Shown here piece by piece: positions 36,079 through 44,509 of a DNA stretch of 57,391 nucleotides. The translations under genes were made by a program, and so were the position numbers. Position 1 is the first letter of the stretch; the number at the start of each line of letters is the position of its first letter. The notes below the pieces were generated by a model, which saw only the letters and a program-made list of their open reading frames with translations, was not told where the DNA came from and searched no databases. The stretch lies in contig JAQBOZ010000010.1 of the NCBI GenBank assembly GCA_028287785.1, positions 1-57,391 on the forward strand, read 5' to 3'. The stretch comes from Chlorobiota bacterium (GTDB lineage: Bacteria > Bacteroidota > Ignavibacteria > OLB7).

Positions 36079-37977
36079 ATGAAACGCACACGCACATTCC
36101 TGCCATTCGTTCTGTTTATCGGTCTCAGCGCCACCGCGCTGGCTCAGGTGCCAAGGCAGATGAGCTATCAGGGGGTGGTGGCTAACGGGTCCGGCACCCC
36201 GTTGCAGGGGACTCACGCGCTCACCATCAAGATCTACGACAACACCGGCACCACGATCTACACCGAAACGCAGAACGCGGCCTTTACCAACGGGCTGTTC
36301 AACGTCGTTATCGGCGGAACATCGGCGATTCCGGGGACTATTCTCTTCAATGCCCAGTATACGATCGGCGTCGCGGTGGATGGCGGGGCGGAGCTTGTCC
36401 CCCGGACGCCGCTGACCTCCTCGCCATATTCGTTGAACGCCGCGCAGGCGATGTCGCTGGCACCGGGTGCCACGGGCGCCGTGACCAGCCTTAACACCAT
36501 TGGCGGTGATATCACGCTTGTCGGCGCCGGATCGACCACGGTGAACAGGTCGGGGAACACCATCACGATCAGCTCCACGGGGGGCGGCGGCTCCACCGGC
36601 ATCGGCGGAGTGCAGAGCAGCGATGGCTCGCTGACGATCACGCAGGCCAACGGCCCGATTGCGAACCTCGAAGTGACCGATGGCGGCATCACCTCCACGA
36701 AGCTCGCCAACAACTCGGTAACGGCCGCGAAGATCAGCTCACTGGGCGCGGCAAGCGGACAGGTGCTTGGGTTCAACGGCACCAATGTGGTCTGGACCAC
36801 GCCGGGGACATTCGCGCTTCCGTATTCCGGCACCATCAACACCGCTGTCGACGCATTTTCCGTCACGAACAGCGGCACGGGACGCGCCGGATTCTTCAAG
36901 AATTCCAACGGCACTCCTCTTACAAGCGCGCTCTATGGTGAGAGCAATGCAACATCATCCAGCCTTACCGTGGCTGGCGTGGAAGGAAAGAGCACCAACG
37001 GGTTCGGCATCATCGGCACTGGCGGAGGGGCCAGCTCGGGCATCTTCGGTCGCGTGATCACCGGACCGACCGCCGGCGCCTTCTTTGCGGGAACCGGCGT
37101 TACCGGCTTCTCCGACGCGGGACATGGCGTCGCGGGCATCACCTATAACGCCACCAACTCCGGCGTATTTGGTACGGCAACCGGAACCGGCTGGGGCGTT
37201 CGTGGAGCCAGCACCGCCGGCGTCGCCGGTCTGTTCGAGATTACGACCGCCGCCAACACCAACAACGCGCTTGAGGGTGCCACAAACGGCAGCGGCAACG
37301 GCATCTATGGAAAGAATACCGCGGCCACCGGGTCAACGTCCGGCGTTCTCGGCGAGGTCTTCTCGAGTGCCAACGGCATCGGCGCAAATGGCGGCGTGAC
37401 CGGCGTTCTGGGAAGGGTAAACCCGACCTCGCCCGGCGGCTATTCCGCGGGCGTTCGCGGCGTCAATAATGGCACGGGCGGCACCGGCATCGGCGTGATC
37501 GGCTATCAGGCCGGCAGCGGCTGGGGCGTCTACGGCGAAACCCCGAGCGGCTTCGGCGTCTACGGTCTGACCACCAATACCACCGCCGTATCGAGCGGTG
37601 TCCGGGGCGAGACCTTCTCGACCAACGGCATCGGCGTTGAGGCGAAGTACTCCGGCGCGGGAGTAGGCATCGCGCTTGAAGTTGATAACGGCGCCATTCG
37701 TGTTGCCGGCGTCAACAAGGCGGCGTTCGTCCACACGACGACCGCGGCAAACAAGCTGAGCGCCAACGGCACGGATGTCGATAATCCTCTCTGCAACGGC
37801 GATCCCAACGCCCTCCTTTTCGTCACGCAGAAGCTGAACCCTTCGGGCATCATCTACAACAACAGCCCGATCGGCGTCTATTACAACACGATCCGGAACA
37901 AGTGGGAGATTTTCAACGAGGCCAACACGGCCGTTCCGGTCGGCGCGCAGTTCAATGTTCTGGTGATCAAGCAGTAA
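36079..37977 (+). CDS. Secreted glycine-rich repeat protein (tail-fibre/beta-helix-like)
   Basis: A 632-residue exported protein. The ATG at 36079, with GGGAAGG just upstream, starts a signal peptide (FLPFVLFIGLSATALAQ). Residues about 22-120 resemble the N-terminal domain seen in FCB tail-fibre-like proteins (PRQMSYQGVVANGSGTPLQ, then LTIKIYDNTGTTIYTE). About 210-540 is an irregular repeat built on G-[VI]-x-G (GVFGTATGTGWGVRG, GVYGETPSGFGVYG), typical of a right-handed beta fibre. The C-terminal 80 residues (from about ANKLSANGTDVDNPLCNGDP) form a compact domain that is not a T9SS tail. Export beyond the periplasm and any role in adhesion are inferences. A strong terminator follows. Confidence 0.75.
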   Translation: MKRTRTFLPFVLFIGLSATALAQVPRQMSYQGVVANGSGTPLQGTHALTIKIYDNTGTTIYTETQNAAFTNGLFNVVIGGTSAIPGTILFNAQYTIGVAVDGGAELVPRTPLTSSPYSLNAAQAMSLAPGATGAVTSLNTIGGDITLVGAGSTTVNRSGNTITISSTGGGGSTGIGGVQSSDGSLTITQANGPIANLEVTDGGITSTKLANNSVTAAKISSLGAASGQVLGFNGTNVVWTTPGTFALPYSGTINTAVDAFSVTNSGTGRAGFFKNSNGTPLTSALYGESNATSSSLTVAGVEGKSTNGFGIIGTGGGASSGIFGRVITGPTAGAFFAGTGVTGFSDAGHGVAGITYNATNSGVFGTATGTGWGVRGASTAGVAGLFEITTAANTNNALEGATNGSGNGIYGKNTAATGSTSGVLGEVFSSANGIGANGGVTGVLGRVNPTSPGGYSAGVRGVNNGTGGTGIGVIGYQAGSGWGVYGETPSGFGVYGLTTNTTAVSSGVRGETFSTNGIGVEAKYSGAGVGIALEVDNGAIRVAGVNKAAFVHTTTAANKLSANGTDVDNPLCNGDPNALLFVTQKLNPSGIIYNNSPIGVYYNTIRNKWEIFNEANTAVPVGAQFNVLVIKQ

Positions 37978-38009
37978 CCAGCCGGCCATCCGGTCCGCGA
38001 TTCGTTTCA

Positions 38010-38038
38010 GGAGGCGCCTTCGGGCGCCTCCGTTGTTT
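38010..38038 (+). terminator. Intrinsic terminator with UUCG loop
   Basis: Arms GGAGGCGCC (38010-38018) and GGCGCCTCC (38023-38031) around TTCG, followed by GTTGTTT. It lies 32 bases after the glycine-rich protein gene. Confidence 0.9.
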
Positions 38039-38159
38039 CCACCGCGCGCGAAATATTATCTTCCCGGTGAACCTTTTTCAGCCCCGCGTGTACAGCCCTC
38101 AGACGAGCGTACGTACCTCCGTTCAGACATCCGATCGTAAAACAATTCAGGATAGAGAG

Positions 38160-39650
38160 ATGAAAAGCATTGCAATGGCGGGGCTTGCCGCCACAATCCT
38201 TCTTGCCACGGCGGGAGTCGGACACGCGCAGGAGAAGGCGGAACGGATCTACGGCTTCGCCCAGATTCAGCGGGCTCCCGAATGGTACGCGACGCAGTTG
38301 AAACTCTGGCGGGAGGAGGTGGAGAAAAACAGATCCAACGCCGACGCGTGGCTCAATTACTACAGAGCGGCCCGGTATGTCGGTTTCTCCGATACCTCGG
38401 ACTGGAGGGTGAAGCGGGAGAACATGGAGAAGCTGATCGGCGATATGGGAAAGGCCATTCCAAACACGTTCGAATATCATTTCGTCAGGTGGTGGGACGG
38501 CGGAAACGATAGCGAAAGGTTCCCCGATCTTCAGAAGGCATACGAGCTGCGCCAGGATTACGGGCTCCTCTCCGATGGTTTTATCACCTATTACGAGATG
38601 AACGGCGATGAGGAGAAAATGCATTTCTTCTGCCGGAAATGGTATGAGACAAAGGAGATATCCCCGGCGCTCCTCAATTACAACTACAACGTGCTGATGT
38701 CGCTGGAGAAAAACGCGATCCTCTTCACCGTGGGAGATAACGATACCTATCCGATCTGGATTCTCCAGTATGCGCTCGGCATTCGTCCGGATGTGACGGT
38801 GATGAATGCCAGCCTGGAATCGGCGCCGGAATATCGGGAGCGGATGTTGAAACAGCACGGAATTCAGTGCGATTATGCAAAGCTGAAGGCCGACAGCATG
38901 ATGGCTGATGGATTTGATGCATGGGCTTCCCGGTTTTTCCAGAATATCGCCGTGAGCAACACGAAACGTCCGGTGTATTTCGGGCTGACGGTGGACCCAT
39001 CGTACCTCGATTCCATCAGAAAGGATCTCTATACCGTGGGGCTTGCCACCCGCTACAGCCCGAAGCGACTGGATAATGTGGCGCTGCTGAAGAAGAACTG
39101 GGAGAATTTTCACCTCGATTATCTGGACCATGGTTTCTACGACGAATCGTATGTGATCGAGAAGGGAACCATGCCGATGCTCAATATGAATTATGTGGCG
39201 CCGATGATGATTCTCTATGAACATTACATGCTCTCGGGGGAGTCCGGCAAGGCGGAGAAATTCAGAAATCTGGCGCTCCGGATCGGTCGCGACGGGGATC
39301 AGGAAAAGGAAGTGCTGGCGTATATCGATGGCGTGACGAAGCCGGAAGCGGACCGGCAGGATGAATCGCCGGAGCAGAAAACCGCGGATACGGACCAGTC
39401 CGGAAGCGCGCTGGAGCGTGATGTGACGATCTTCCCGAACCCCGCCTACAGCGCGCTGACCCTGAAACTCCCGGAAGCAATGGATGCCGATATCCAGCTT
39501 GTCGATCTTCAGGGGCATGTGCTCAGGACACTGAAGGGGAGCGGGAGGGAGGTTCGAATCGATATCGAGGGGATTGCAGCGGGGACATATCTGGTGAATA
39601 TCCGGACATCGAAGGGAAATATCAGCAAAAAGGTGCAGGTGGTTCGATAA
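38160..39650 (+). CDS. T9SS-secreted protein with DUF2723-like GDNDT motif
   Basis: A 496-residue exported protein starting at 38160 with a signal peptide (KSIAMAGLAATILLATAGVG). The mature N-terminus is helical and TPR-like (WREEVEKNRSNADAWLNYYR). A central segment, ILFTVGDNDTYPIWILQYAL followed by GIRPDVTVMNASL, closely resembles the soluble C-terminal part of DUF2723 membrane proteins (glycosyltransferase-like), here without membrane helices. Residues about 420-496 form a T9SS type A tail (VTIFPNPAYSALTLKLPEAM, IAAGTYLVNIRTSKG). So a domain usually on a membrane protein appears on a secreted one. Function unknown. Confidence 0.75.
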   Translation: MKSIAMAGLAATILLATAGVGHAQEKAERIYGFAQIQRAPEWYATQLKLWREEVEKNRSNADAWLNYYRAARYVGFSDTSDWRVKRENMEKLIGDMGKAIPNTFEYHFVRWWDGGNDSERFPDLQKAYELRQDYGLLSDGFITYYEMNGDEEKMHFFCRKWYETKEISPALLNYNYNVLMSLEKNAILFTVGDNDTYPIWILQYALGIRPDVTVMNASLESAPEYRERMLKQHGIQCDYAKLKADSMMADGFDAWASRFFQNIAVSNTKRPVYFGLTVDPSYLDSIRKDLYTVGLATRYSPKRLDNVALLKKNWENFHLDYLDHGFYDESYVIEKGTMPMLNMNYVAPMMILYEHYMLSGESGKAEKFRNLALRIGRDGDQEKEVLAYIDGVTKPEADRQDESPEQKTADTDQSGSALERDVTIFPNPAYSALTLKLPEAMDADIQLVDLQGHVLRTLKGSGREVRIDIEGIAAGTYLVNIRTSKGNISKKVQVVR

Positions 39651-39785
39651 CCGGAAGGGACTTGTGCCATGTGTCCTCCATCATTGCGATGGCGGGCGCA
39701 TGGTATTTTATTGACATTGAATGCAGCGTCCGGAATTTCGAGAGCAGCCGACGGAGACAGGTCAGCATTTTCGCCTATTGGCATC

Positions 39786-40391
39786 ATGGGATTATTTCGC
39801 AGAGAACATATCAGGTCATCGAGCGATGAAAAGCTCATGGGACTCCTCGGTCGGGGCGATATCGCCGCGTTCGATGAGCTGTATGATCGCTACGGTGGCA
39901 GGCTGCTCCGCTATTTTCACAGGATGCTTGGACGCGATGAGGAAAAAGCGCAGGATTTTCTCCAGGATATTTTTCTCAGGATCGTTGAACGTCCCGAATT
40001 ATTCTCCCCCGACCGGCGATTTTCCACCTGGATATTTTCCGTGGCGCATAATATGTGCAAGAATGAATATCGTCGCGCGATGGTCCGTCAGTCGGTCGAT
40101 ATCGATCTTGACGATATTCCCCTGGAAGGCGGGGAAATCATCGAGGAAATCGATCGGGAGCAGTTTCTGAAAATGCTCTCGCTGGAGCTTGATACGCTGG
40201 ATGATGACCGGCGCACGACATTTATCCTCCGTCATCAGGAGGGGCTTTCGATTCGCGAGATCAGCGAGATCGTCGGATGCCCGGAGGGGACGGTGAAATC
40301 GCGCCTGTTCAACACGGCGAGAAAGCTGGCGGAGCGCCTTGATCGATTCAATCCACACAGTTCGACGATAGATTATGAACAGACCCGATGA
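39786..40391 (+). CDS. ECF-type RNA polymerase sigma factor
   Basis: A 201-residue sigma-70 family protein. Region 2 spans about residues 25-90 (AAFDELYDRYGGRLLRYFHR, AQDFLQDIFLRIVERPELF, and FSTWIFSVAHNMCKNEYRR) and region 4 about 130-185 (LDDDRRTTFILRHQEGLSIR, then EISEIVGCPEGTVKSRLFNT). It lacks region 3, as ECF factors do. The ATG at 39786 is chosen because the upstream extension has no homology. Its last 17 bases overlap the start of the next gene, a membrane protein that is probably its anti-sigma factor. Confidence 0.92.
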   Translation: MGLFRREHIRSSSDEKLMGLLGRGDIAAFDELYDRYGGRLLRYFHRMLGRDEEKAQDFLQDIFLRIVERPELFSPDRRFSTWIFSVAHNMCKNEYRRAMVRQSVDIDLDDIPLEGGEIIEEIDREQFLKMLSLELDTLDDDRRTTFILRHQEGLSIREISEIVGCPEGTVKSRLFNTARKLAERLDRFNPHSSTIDYEQTR

Positions 40392-41145
40392 ATTCCGTCG
40401 CGACGATATAGAGTCGCTTGCCGTGGGCCGGCGTTTCGAGGATCTTACCGGGGAGGAGCGGGAGCTTGTCCTGCGTGAGTGCGGTTCCCGGGATGTCTAC
40501 GATCGGATGCGGGGGGCGCTGCTGCTGACGCGCCGGGAGCTTTCGGTCGCGGAACCGGGGCCTGTTCCGCGTCCTGATATCCGCTCGGAGCTTCATGCGG
40601 CTCTCCGCTCCCGCGCCGCCCGTACACCTTCCCGATTCTCCGCCGGGCTGGTGAGGATCTTCGCTCACAGGGTCCCCGCCTATCAGGTGGCAGTGGCCGC
40701 CATGACAATCGCCGGGCTGGTGATCATGTTCGGCCGGAACGGGCGCATGGCGGTGCCACGCGATAGAATCGTCTATGTGCGGACCACCGACACGGCGGCA
40801 CGAAACAATGAACTGGAGGCGACGCTGGAGAACGTTGTGGACAGCCTGCGCGACGAACTTCGCAGATCGCGCGAATCGGATAATAAAGCTGTCCGGCTCG
40901 CATCCGCCACTTCGATTTCGCCACGACGCGCGCGTCAGGAAGGTGGTGCGCCGGAGCGCGTGCCGATGGCGCAGCGGCAGGTTATCATGTCGAGCAACCG
41001 GGTGCTGGAACATCAGCCCGGCCGGAATCAGTACGTCGGTCTCGATAATCTCCCAGGGCTGGAAATCCAGAAGCGGGGGAGAACACTGGCCGAGGATAGC
41101 TCGCTCTCCTCGTTCACCGCGACATCGGACGGGCGGCGTTTCTGA
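40375..41145 (+). CDS. Putative anti-sigma factor (single-pass membrane protein)
   Basis: A 256-residue protein whose start overlaps the ECF sigma gene by 17 bases. The N-terminal 95 residues are charged and cytosolic. One membrane helix follows at about 101-119 (PAYQVAVAAMTIAGLVIMFG), and the rest would be periplasmic, with a coiled coil (ARNNELEATLENVVDSLRDE) and a low-complexity tail. No Zn-binding H-x3-C-x2-C is present, so it is not a ZAS-type anti-sigma. The assignment rests on gene order and topology rather than on sequence similarity. Confidence 0.65.
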   Translation: MNRPDEFRRDDIESLAVGRRFEDLTGEERELVLRECGSRDVYDRMRGALLLTRRELSVAEPGPVPRPDIRSELHAALRSRAARTPSRFSAGLVRIFAHRVPAYQVAVAAMTIAGLVIMFGRNGRMAVPRDRIVYVRTTDTAARNNELEATLENVVDSLRDELRRSRESDNKAVRLASATSISPRRARQEGGAPERVPMAQRQVIMSSNRVLEHQPGRNQYVGLDNLPGLEIQKRGRTLAEDSSLSSFTATSDGRRF

Positions 41146-41171
41146 ATCATTGAAATGTGAGTGGCTGGATC

Positions 41172-41214
41172 ATCGGCGGAATGAGCATCGCCATGCGCGG
41201 CATGTTCCGCCGAT
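41172..41214. terminator. Bidirectional hairpin terminator
   Basis: Arms ATCGGCGGAA (41172-41181) and TTCCGCCGAT (41205-41214) are perfect, with an inner hairpin GCAT (41185-41188) and ATGC (41193-41196). It lies between convergent genes. Confidence 0.7.
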
Positions 41215-41274
41215 ATCTTTTCGAGCCGATGAGCGCTCCGGGGTTTGGCCCGCGATGCATCGGCCAAGGCACTG

Positions 41275-42099
41275 CTAGTGAATCGTATCGCTGTCGATCA
41301 CGCCGGCGGCGGCGGCCATCAGTCGGCGCACCCGCTCACGATCCACCGGACGGCGTACCTCTCCCTGTTCCTTCAGCCAGCTCCCCACGATCACACCATC
41401 GCTCTCCTGCAGAAGCTCACCGATCGTATCCAGATCGGCGCCGCTGCCGACAAGCACCGGCGCCTGCACCGACCGCCGTACCATCCTCAGCTCATCGATA
41501 TCGACGCCATCGCCGGTGCGGTTTCCCGTGATGATAATTGCGTCGGCAAGGCCGCGCTCCACGGCGTCGGCGGCCGCCTCATCGATGGGAATCGGGGCGA
41601 GCGCCGCCGCATGTTTTACGTGAACGTCGGCCAGGATCTTTATTTCCGAGCCGAGCTTCGCCATGTAATCGAGCGTGGCGTTGGCGTTCCCCTCGATAAT
41701 CCCCTGATCGGTAAGCATGGCGCCGGTATGAACGTTGACGCGAATCATACCGGCACCGCAGACCATGGCAATGCCGATCGCCGCAATCGGATCATTCCGC
41801 AGAACATTGATCCCGAGCGGCTTTCGCGTCACCCTCCGTATCTCCGCCGCGATCATCGTCATCGCGGCGATCGTATGCGGCTCCACGCCGGATTTTCGGA
41901 AGGGAACATCGCCATAATTCTCGATGAACATCGCGTCGATTCCCTCCTCATCAAGCACGCGCGCATCGGCCAGAGCCGCGTCCAGCACAGCCTGGAAGGA
42001 GCCGCCGTAGCCGGGCGTGCCGGGGAGGGGCTTCAGGTGGACCATGCCGATGATGGGACGGAGCGCTCCCGGAACCAGAATGCGATCTGCTGCTATCAT
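41275..42099 (-). CDS. BtpA/SgcQ family protein
   Basis: A 274-residue TIM-barrel protein of the BtpA family. Typical motifs: IGMVHLKPLPGTPGYGG at the N-terminus, DAMFIENYGDVPF, KPLGINVLRNDPIAA, ADVHVKHAA, and PVLVGSGADLDTI with GVIVGSWLK near the end. BtpA is needed for photosystem I accumulation in cyanobacteria, but homologues are widespread in non-photosynthetic bacteria and archaea, where the role is unclear (related SgcQ is in sugar metabolism). There are no photosynthesis genes in this window. It lies 100 bases downstream of the YbaB gene on the same strand. Confidence 0.88.
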   Translation of the reverse strand: MIAADRILVPGALRPIIGMVHLKPLPGTPGYGGSFQAVLDAALADARVLDEEGIDAMFIENYGDVPFRKSGVEPHTIAAMTMIAAEIRRVTRKPLGINVLRNDPIAAIGIAMVCGAGMIRVNVHTGAMLTDQGIIEGNANATLDYMAKLGSEIKILADVHVKHAAALAPIPIDEAAADAVERGLADAIIITGNRTGDGVDIDELRMVRRSVQAPVLVGSGADLDTIGELLQESDGVIVGSWLKEQGEVRRPVDRERVRRLMAAAAGVIDSDTIH

Positions 42100-42199
42100 G
42101 ATTTCAGATGATCGGTTGGAATAAGCCGAGACGTTGATGCCGCGGCAGCCGGATCGATTCGATCGGGGCGCGCGGCATCCGCGAGTTCAATGGCCCGAT

Positions 42200-42529
42200 T
42201 CATATGGGAAGATCGAGCCCTGGGATGTTGGGCATCAGCCCGTTGGTGGCATCGCCGATATCCTGGTTTGCGATCTCCTTCGCCTCATCCACCGCATGAT
42301 TGATCGTGGTGATCAGGAGATCCTCCAGCGTATCCTTGTCCTCGGCAGTCATCGCCTCGGGGCTGATCGTGATTCCAATGATCTTTCCAAGCCCGCTCAC
42401 GGTTACCTGAACCAGGCCATCCCCGCCCGAGCGCGTGATCCGCTTCTGTTCGAGCGCCGCCTGCGCTTCCGCCATCTTCTCCTGCATCAGTTGAAGCTGC
42501 TGCATTGCCTGCATCATCGGGTTCGACAT
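42200..42529 (-). CDS. YbaB/EbfC family nucleoid-associated protein
   Basis: A 109-residue protein of the YbaB/EbfC family: an N-terminal helix (MMQAMQQLQLMQEKMAEAQA), then GDGLVQVTVSGLGKIIGITI and a C-terminal helical part (LEDLLITTINHAVDEAKEIA). The family forms dimers that bind DNA and often sit near dnaX and recR, neither of which is here. The ATG at 42529 has GGAG nine bases upstream, so I prefer it over the ORF start 11 codons earlier. Confidence 0.92.
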   Translation of the reverse strand: MSNPMMQAMQQLQLMQEKMAEAQAALEQKRITRSGGDGLVQVTVSGLGKIIGITISPEAMTAEDKDTLEDLLITTINHAVDEAKEIANQDIGDATNGLMPNIPGLDLPI

Positions 42530-42694
42530 TGTCCAATCTCCAGATATTGAGTGTACTTCCATTGAGCCTGCAAACTACGATTGTGGGGGAGAGTTTTCCC
42601 AATGATGAAATCGGTCGGCAGCCGTGACGAAGGATCGTCCGGATCGTATTTCCGCCCGGCTCACCGAATATCAGTCATGAATCCGCACGAAGCC

Positions 42695-42736
42695 GAAAAG
42701 CCATCCCCGGAGTCTGTACCTCCAGGGATGGCTTTC
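42695..42736 (-). terminator. Hairpin terminator downstream of T9SS protein gene
   Basis: Arms GAAAAGCCATCCC (42695-42707) and GGGATGGCTTTC (42725-42736). On the minus strand it lies 58 bases after the T9SS protein stop and ends in CTTTTC. The remaining bases of 42530-42794 show nothing else. Confidence 0.75.
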
Positions 42737-42794
42737 GGATAATGCGGGGCCGGCGCGCTGTCCATGCCGACCGTAACGGATCAGTGCGGGAACA

Positions 42795-43790
42795 CTATCG
42801 GCGTACCGTCAGGGGAATTGTCGATGTGGTATTGCTGTTTACGATCGAGATGAAATATTCGCCCGCCGCGAGCGATGCGGTGTTCATCTCGTAGTTCCGC
42901 GCGTCCCCCGCCAGGTCGCTGGAGAGAATGGTATTGCCGAGCAGATCCGACAACGCGATCCGTGTATTTCCCGTTGTCGCCGGAAATTCGACATGGACAT
43001 TTGAAGCCGATGGGTTGGGATATATCCGGAATTTCACCGAGCTGTTTACCGCCGTCGGCACTCCGGCGGCCGAACTATTCACGTCGACGATAAATTTCCC
43101 GATGGTCCCGATATCGGGCTGATCCTTGTACGATGCCATGACAACGACGGGATATTTTCCCTGAGCTGGTGGCATCCAGTTGATGGAGCCGCTGTTCATG
43201 TCGATATGCATTCCGTCAGGCGCGGAGAGAAGCTCGAACGTAATCGGCCTGGTCGAATGATTGTGCGCTCCAAGATCGATGTTCACACCGCTGGTGCTGC
43301 CGCTGATACTGTTGTCATCCCGGCACGCTGCGATATCGATGGTGTCGGGGATGGTGGTTCCGGGAATGGTGTTCATGCCGCGCACCGTCACGGTAACGAA
43401 ATTGCTTGGATCGCTTTCGCCGCTTCCGCCGAATGCGGTTACATAGAATGAATATGTTCCGGGGGAAAGCTGGATAATCTGAAATCCTCCGATCGATGTT
43501 TTCAAGGCCGGGTCTTCCAGAGAATTATCCGGCGGCACCATGCTGAACATCGCGGGATCGGTTGTCTGACCGTTTGCCTGATGCAGCAGATACCGGTACC
43601 ACGTATTCGGCTGGCGTTTCAGCGACCAGCGGAGAAATACAAAGCCTCCGTGAGGTGTGTTCGCGACGCGCGCGGTAAGATCAACCGGCGCATCGGTTCC
43701 CTGCGCCAGCAGGTTTCCGCCGGATGTTCCCGCCGACAGCATCAACGTGGCAATACATGCGAGCAATGACGTACCTGTCCTGATGTTCAT
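42795..43790 (-). CDS. T9SS-secreted protein with fibronectin/Ig-like domains
   Basis: A 331-residue exported protein; GAGGAA precedes its ATG. Signal peptide at residues 1-30. A fibronectin-III-like domain (about 33-135) reads FVFLRWSLKRQPNTWYRYLL and GTYSFYVTAFGGSGESDPSN. A second Ig-like domain follows (about 150-245, including INWMPPAQGKYPVVVMASYK, a putative-Ig/cadherin-like signature). The C-terminal 80 residues are a T9SS type A tail (FRIYPNPSASNVHVEFPATT, LAAGEYFISIVNSNT). It is the last gene after the sigma/anti-sigma/lipoprotein set, with a 115-base gap, and may be part of that regulon. Confidence 0.82.
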   Translation of the reverse strand: MNIRTGTSLLACIATLMLSAGTSGGNLLAQGTDAPVDLTARVANTPHGGFVFLRWSLKRQPNTWYRYLLHQANGQTTDPAMFSMVPPDNSLEDPALKTSIGGFQIIQLSPGTYSFYVTAFGGSGESDPSNFVTVTVRGMNTIPGTTIPDTIDIAACRDDNSISGSTSGVNIDLGAHNHSTRPITFELLSAPDGMHIDMNSGSINWMPPAQGKYPVVVMASYKDQPDIGTIGKFIVDVNSSAAGVPTAVNSSVKFRIYPNPSASNVHVEFPATTGNTRIALSDLLGNTILSSDLAGDARNYEMNTASLAAGEYFISIVNSNTTSTIPLTVRR

Positions 43791-43905
43791 GGTTCCTCAT
43801 CCTGATTGGTTGGAATAAAATGCGAGCGGAAAATCATTCTCGATTGAATGGTTGCCCTCTCACATGGAACCAACAATCCGGCGGCGGAATAATTACATGT
43901 ATTTC

Positions 43906-44499
43906 TCAATATGTCGCTGAAATAATTCCGTCCATTGTCAACTGACTCTGGTTCTGCGTTCCATAGCGACAGCTCGCGGACATAAGGCAGCGTATCTCCC
44001 GTGCCTGACCGTCGTTTCCCGCGCTGAGCGATACCCGATTGCCGGTGTTGTCGGAGTAGATCGTGTATTGTGATCCCACGGTTCCACCAATGCCGTTTGC
44101 CCGTGTCACCATTTTCGTCCCGCTTCCAAGATCGGGATGGTTGGTGATATCGACCTGGGTTCCGTCGGTCGTCAGCGAATCGCAGCGGAGCACAAAATCG
44201 GAAAGGATGGTAAGGTCGGCGGGGTTGGAGGCCGCGTGCAGATTCCGGATGATAAGCCGCGGCGATCCACCGGTTGTGTCGATCACCACATCGGGTTGCG
44301 CGACGAGCGATTGATTCCAGGTTGCGGAGTTGACCGTCGCCGTAAATGTGACGGCGGTCGCGGGGATCAGCGCCTGCACGTGGTGGATCGAATCCTCGTA
44401 CACCTTGTTTCTGGGCGTATCGACGCTCAGCGGGGATTTGCATGAGGCAAGGAGCACAACGCCGAGAATTGCAGGAAATAACAATGATATGCATCGCAT
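43906..44499 (-). CDS. Hypothetical lipoprotein in ECF sigma operon
   Basis: A 197-residue lipoprotein with a clear lipobox (LFPAILGVVLLASCKSP). The rest is beta-rich with a pattern of T/V strands (ATAVTFTATVNSATWN, SPRLIIRNLHAASN), and the later GNRVSLSAGNDGQAREI resembles part of small secreted beta-barrel proteins. No family is recognised. The start lies ten bases after the stop of the barrel-fused anti-sigma gene, so it belongs to the same transcript. Confidence 0.75.
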   Translation of the reverse strand: MRCISLLFPAILGVVLLASCKSPLSVDTPRNKVYEDSIHHVQALIPATAVTFTATVNSATWNQSLVAQPDVVIDTTGGSPRLIIRNLHAASNPADLTILSDFVLRCDSLTTDGTQVDITNHPDLGSGTKMVTRANGIGGTVGSQYTIYSDNTGNRVSLSAGNDGQAREIRCLMSASCRYGTQNQSQLTMDGIISATY

Positions 44500-44509
44500 G
44501 ATGATTCCA

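Noticed and set aside
41275-42099. BtpA as evidence of photosynthesis
   Set aside because: The family is widespread in non-phototrophs and there are no reaction-centre, chlorosome or chlorophyll genes in the window.
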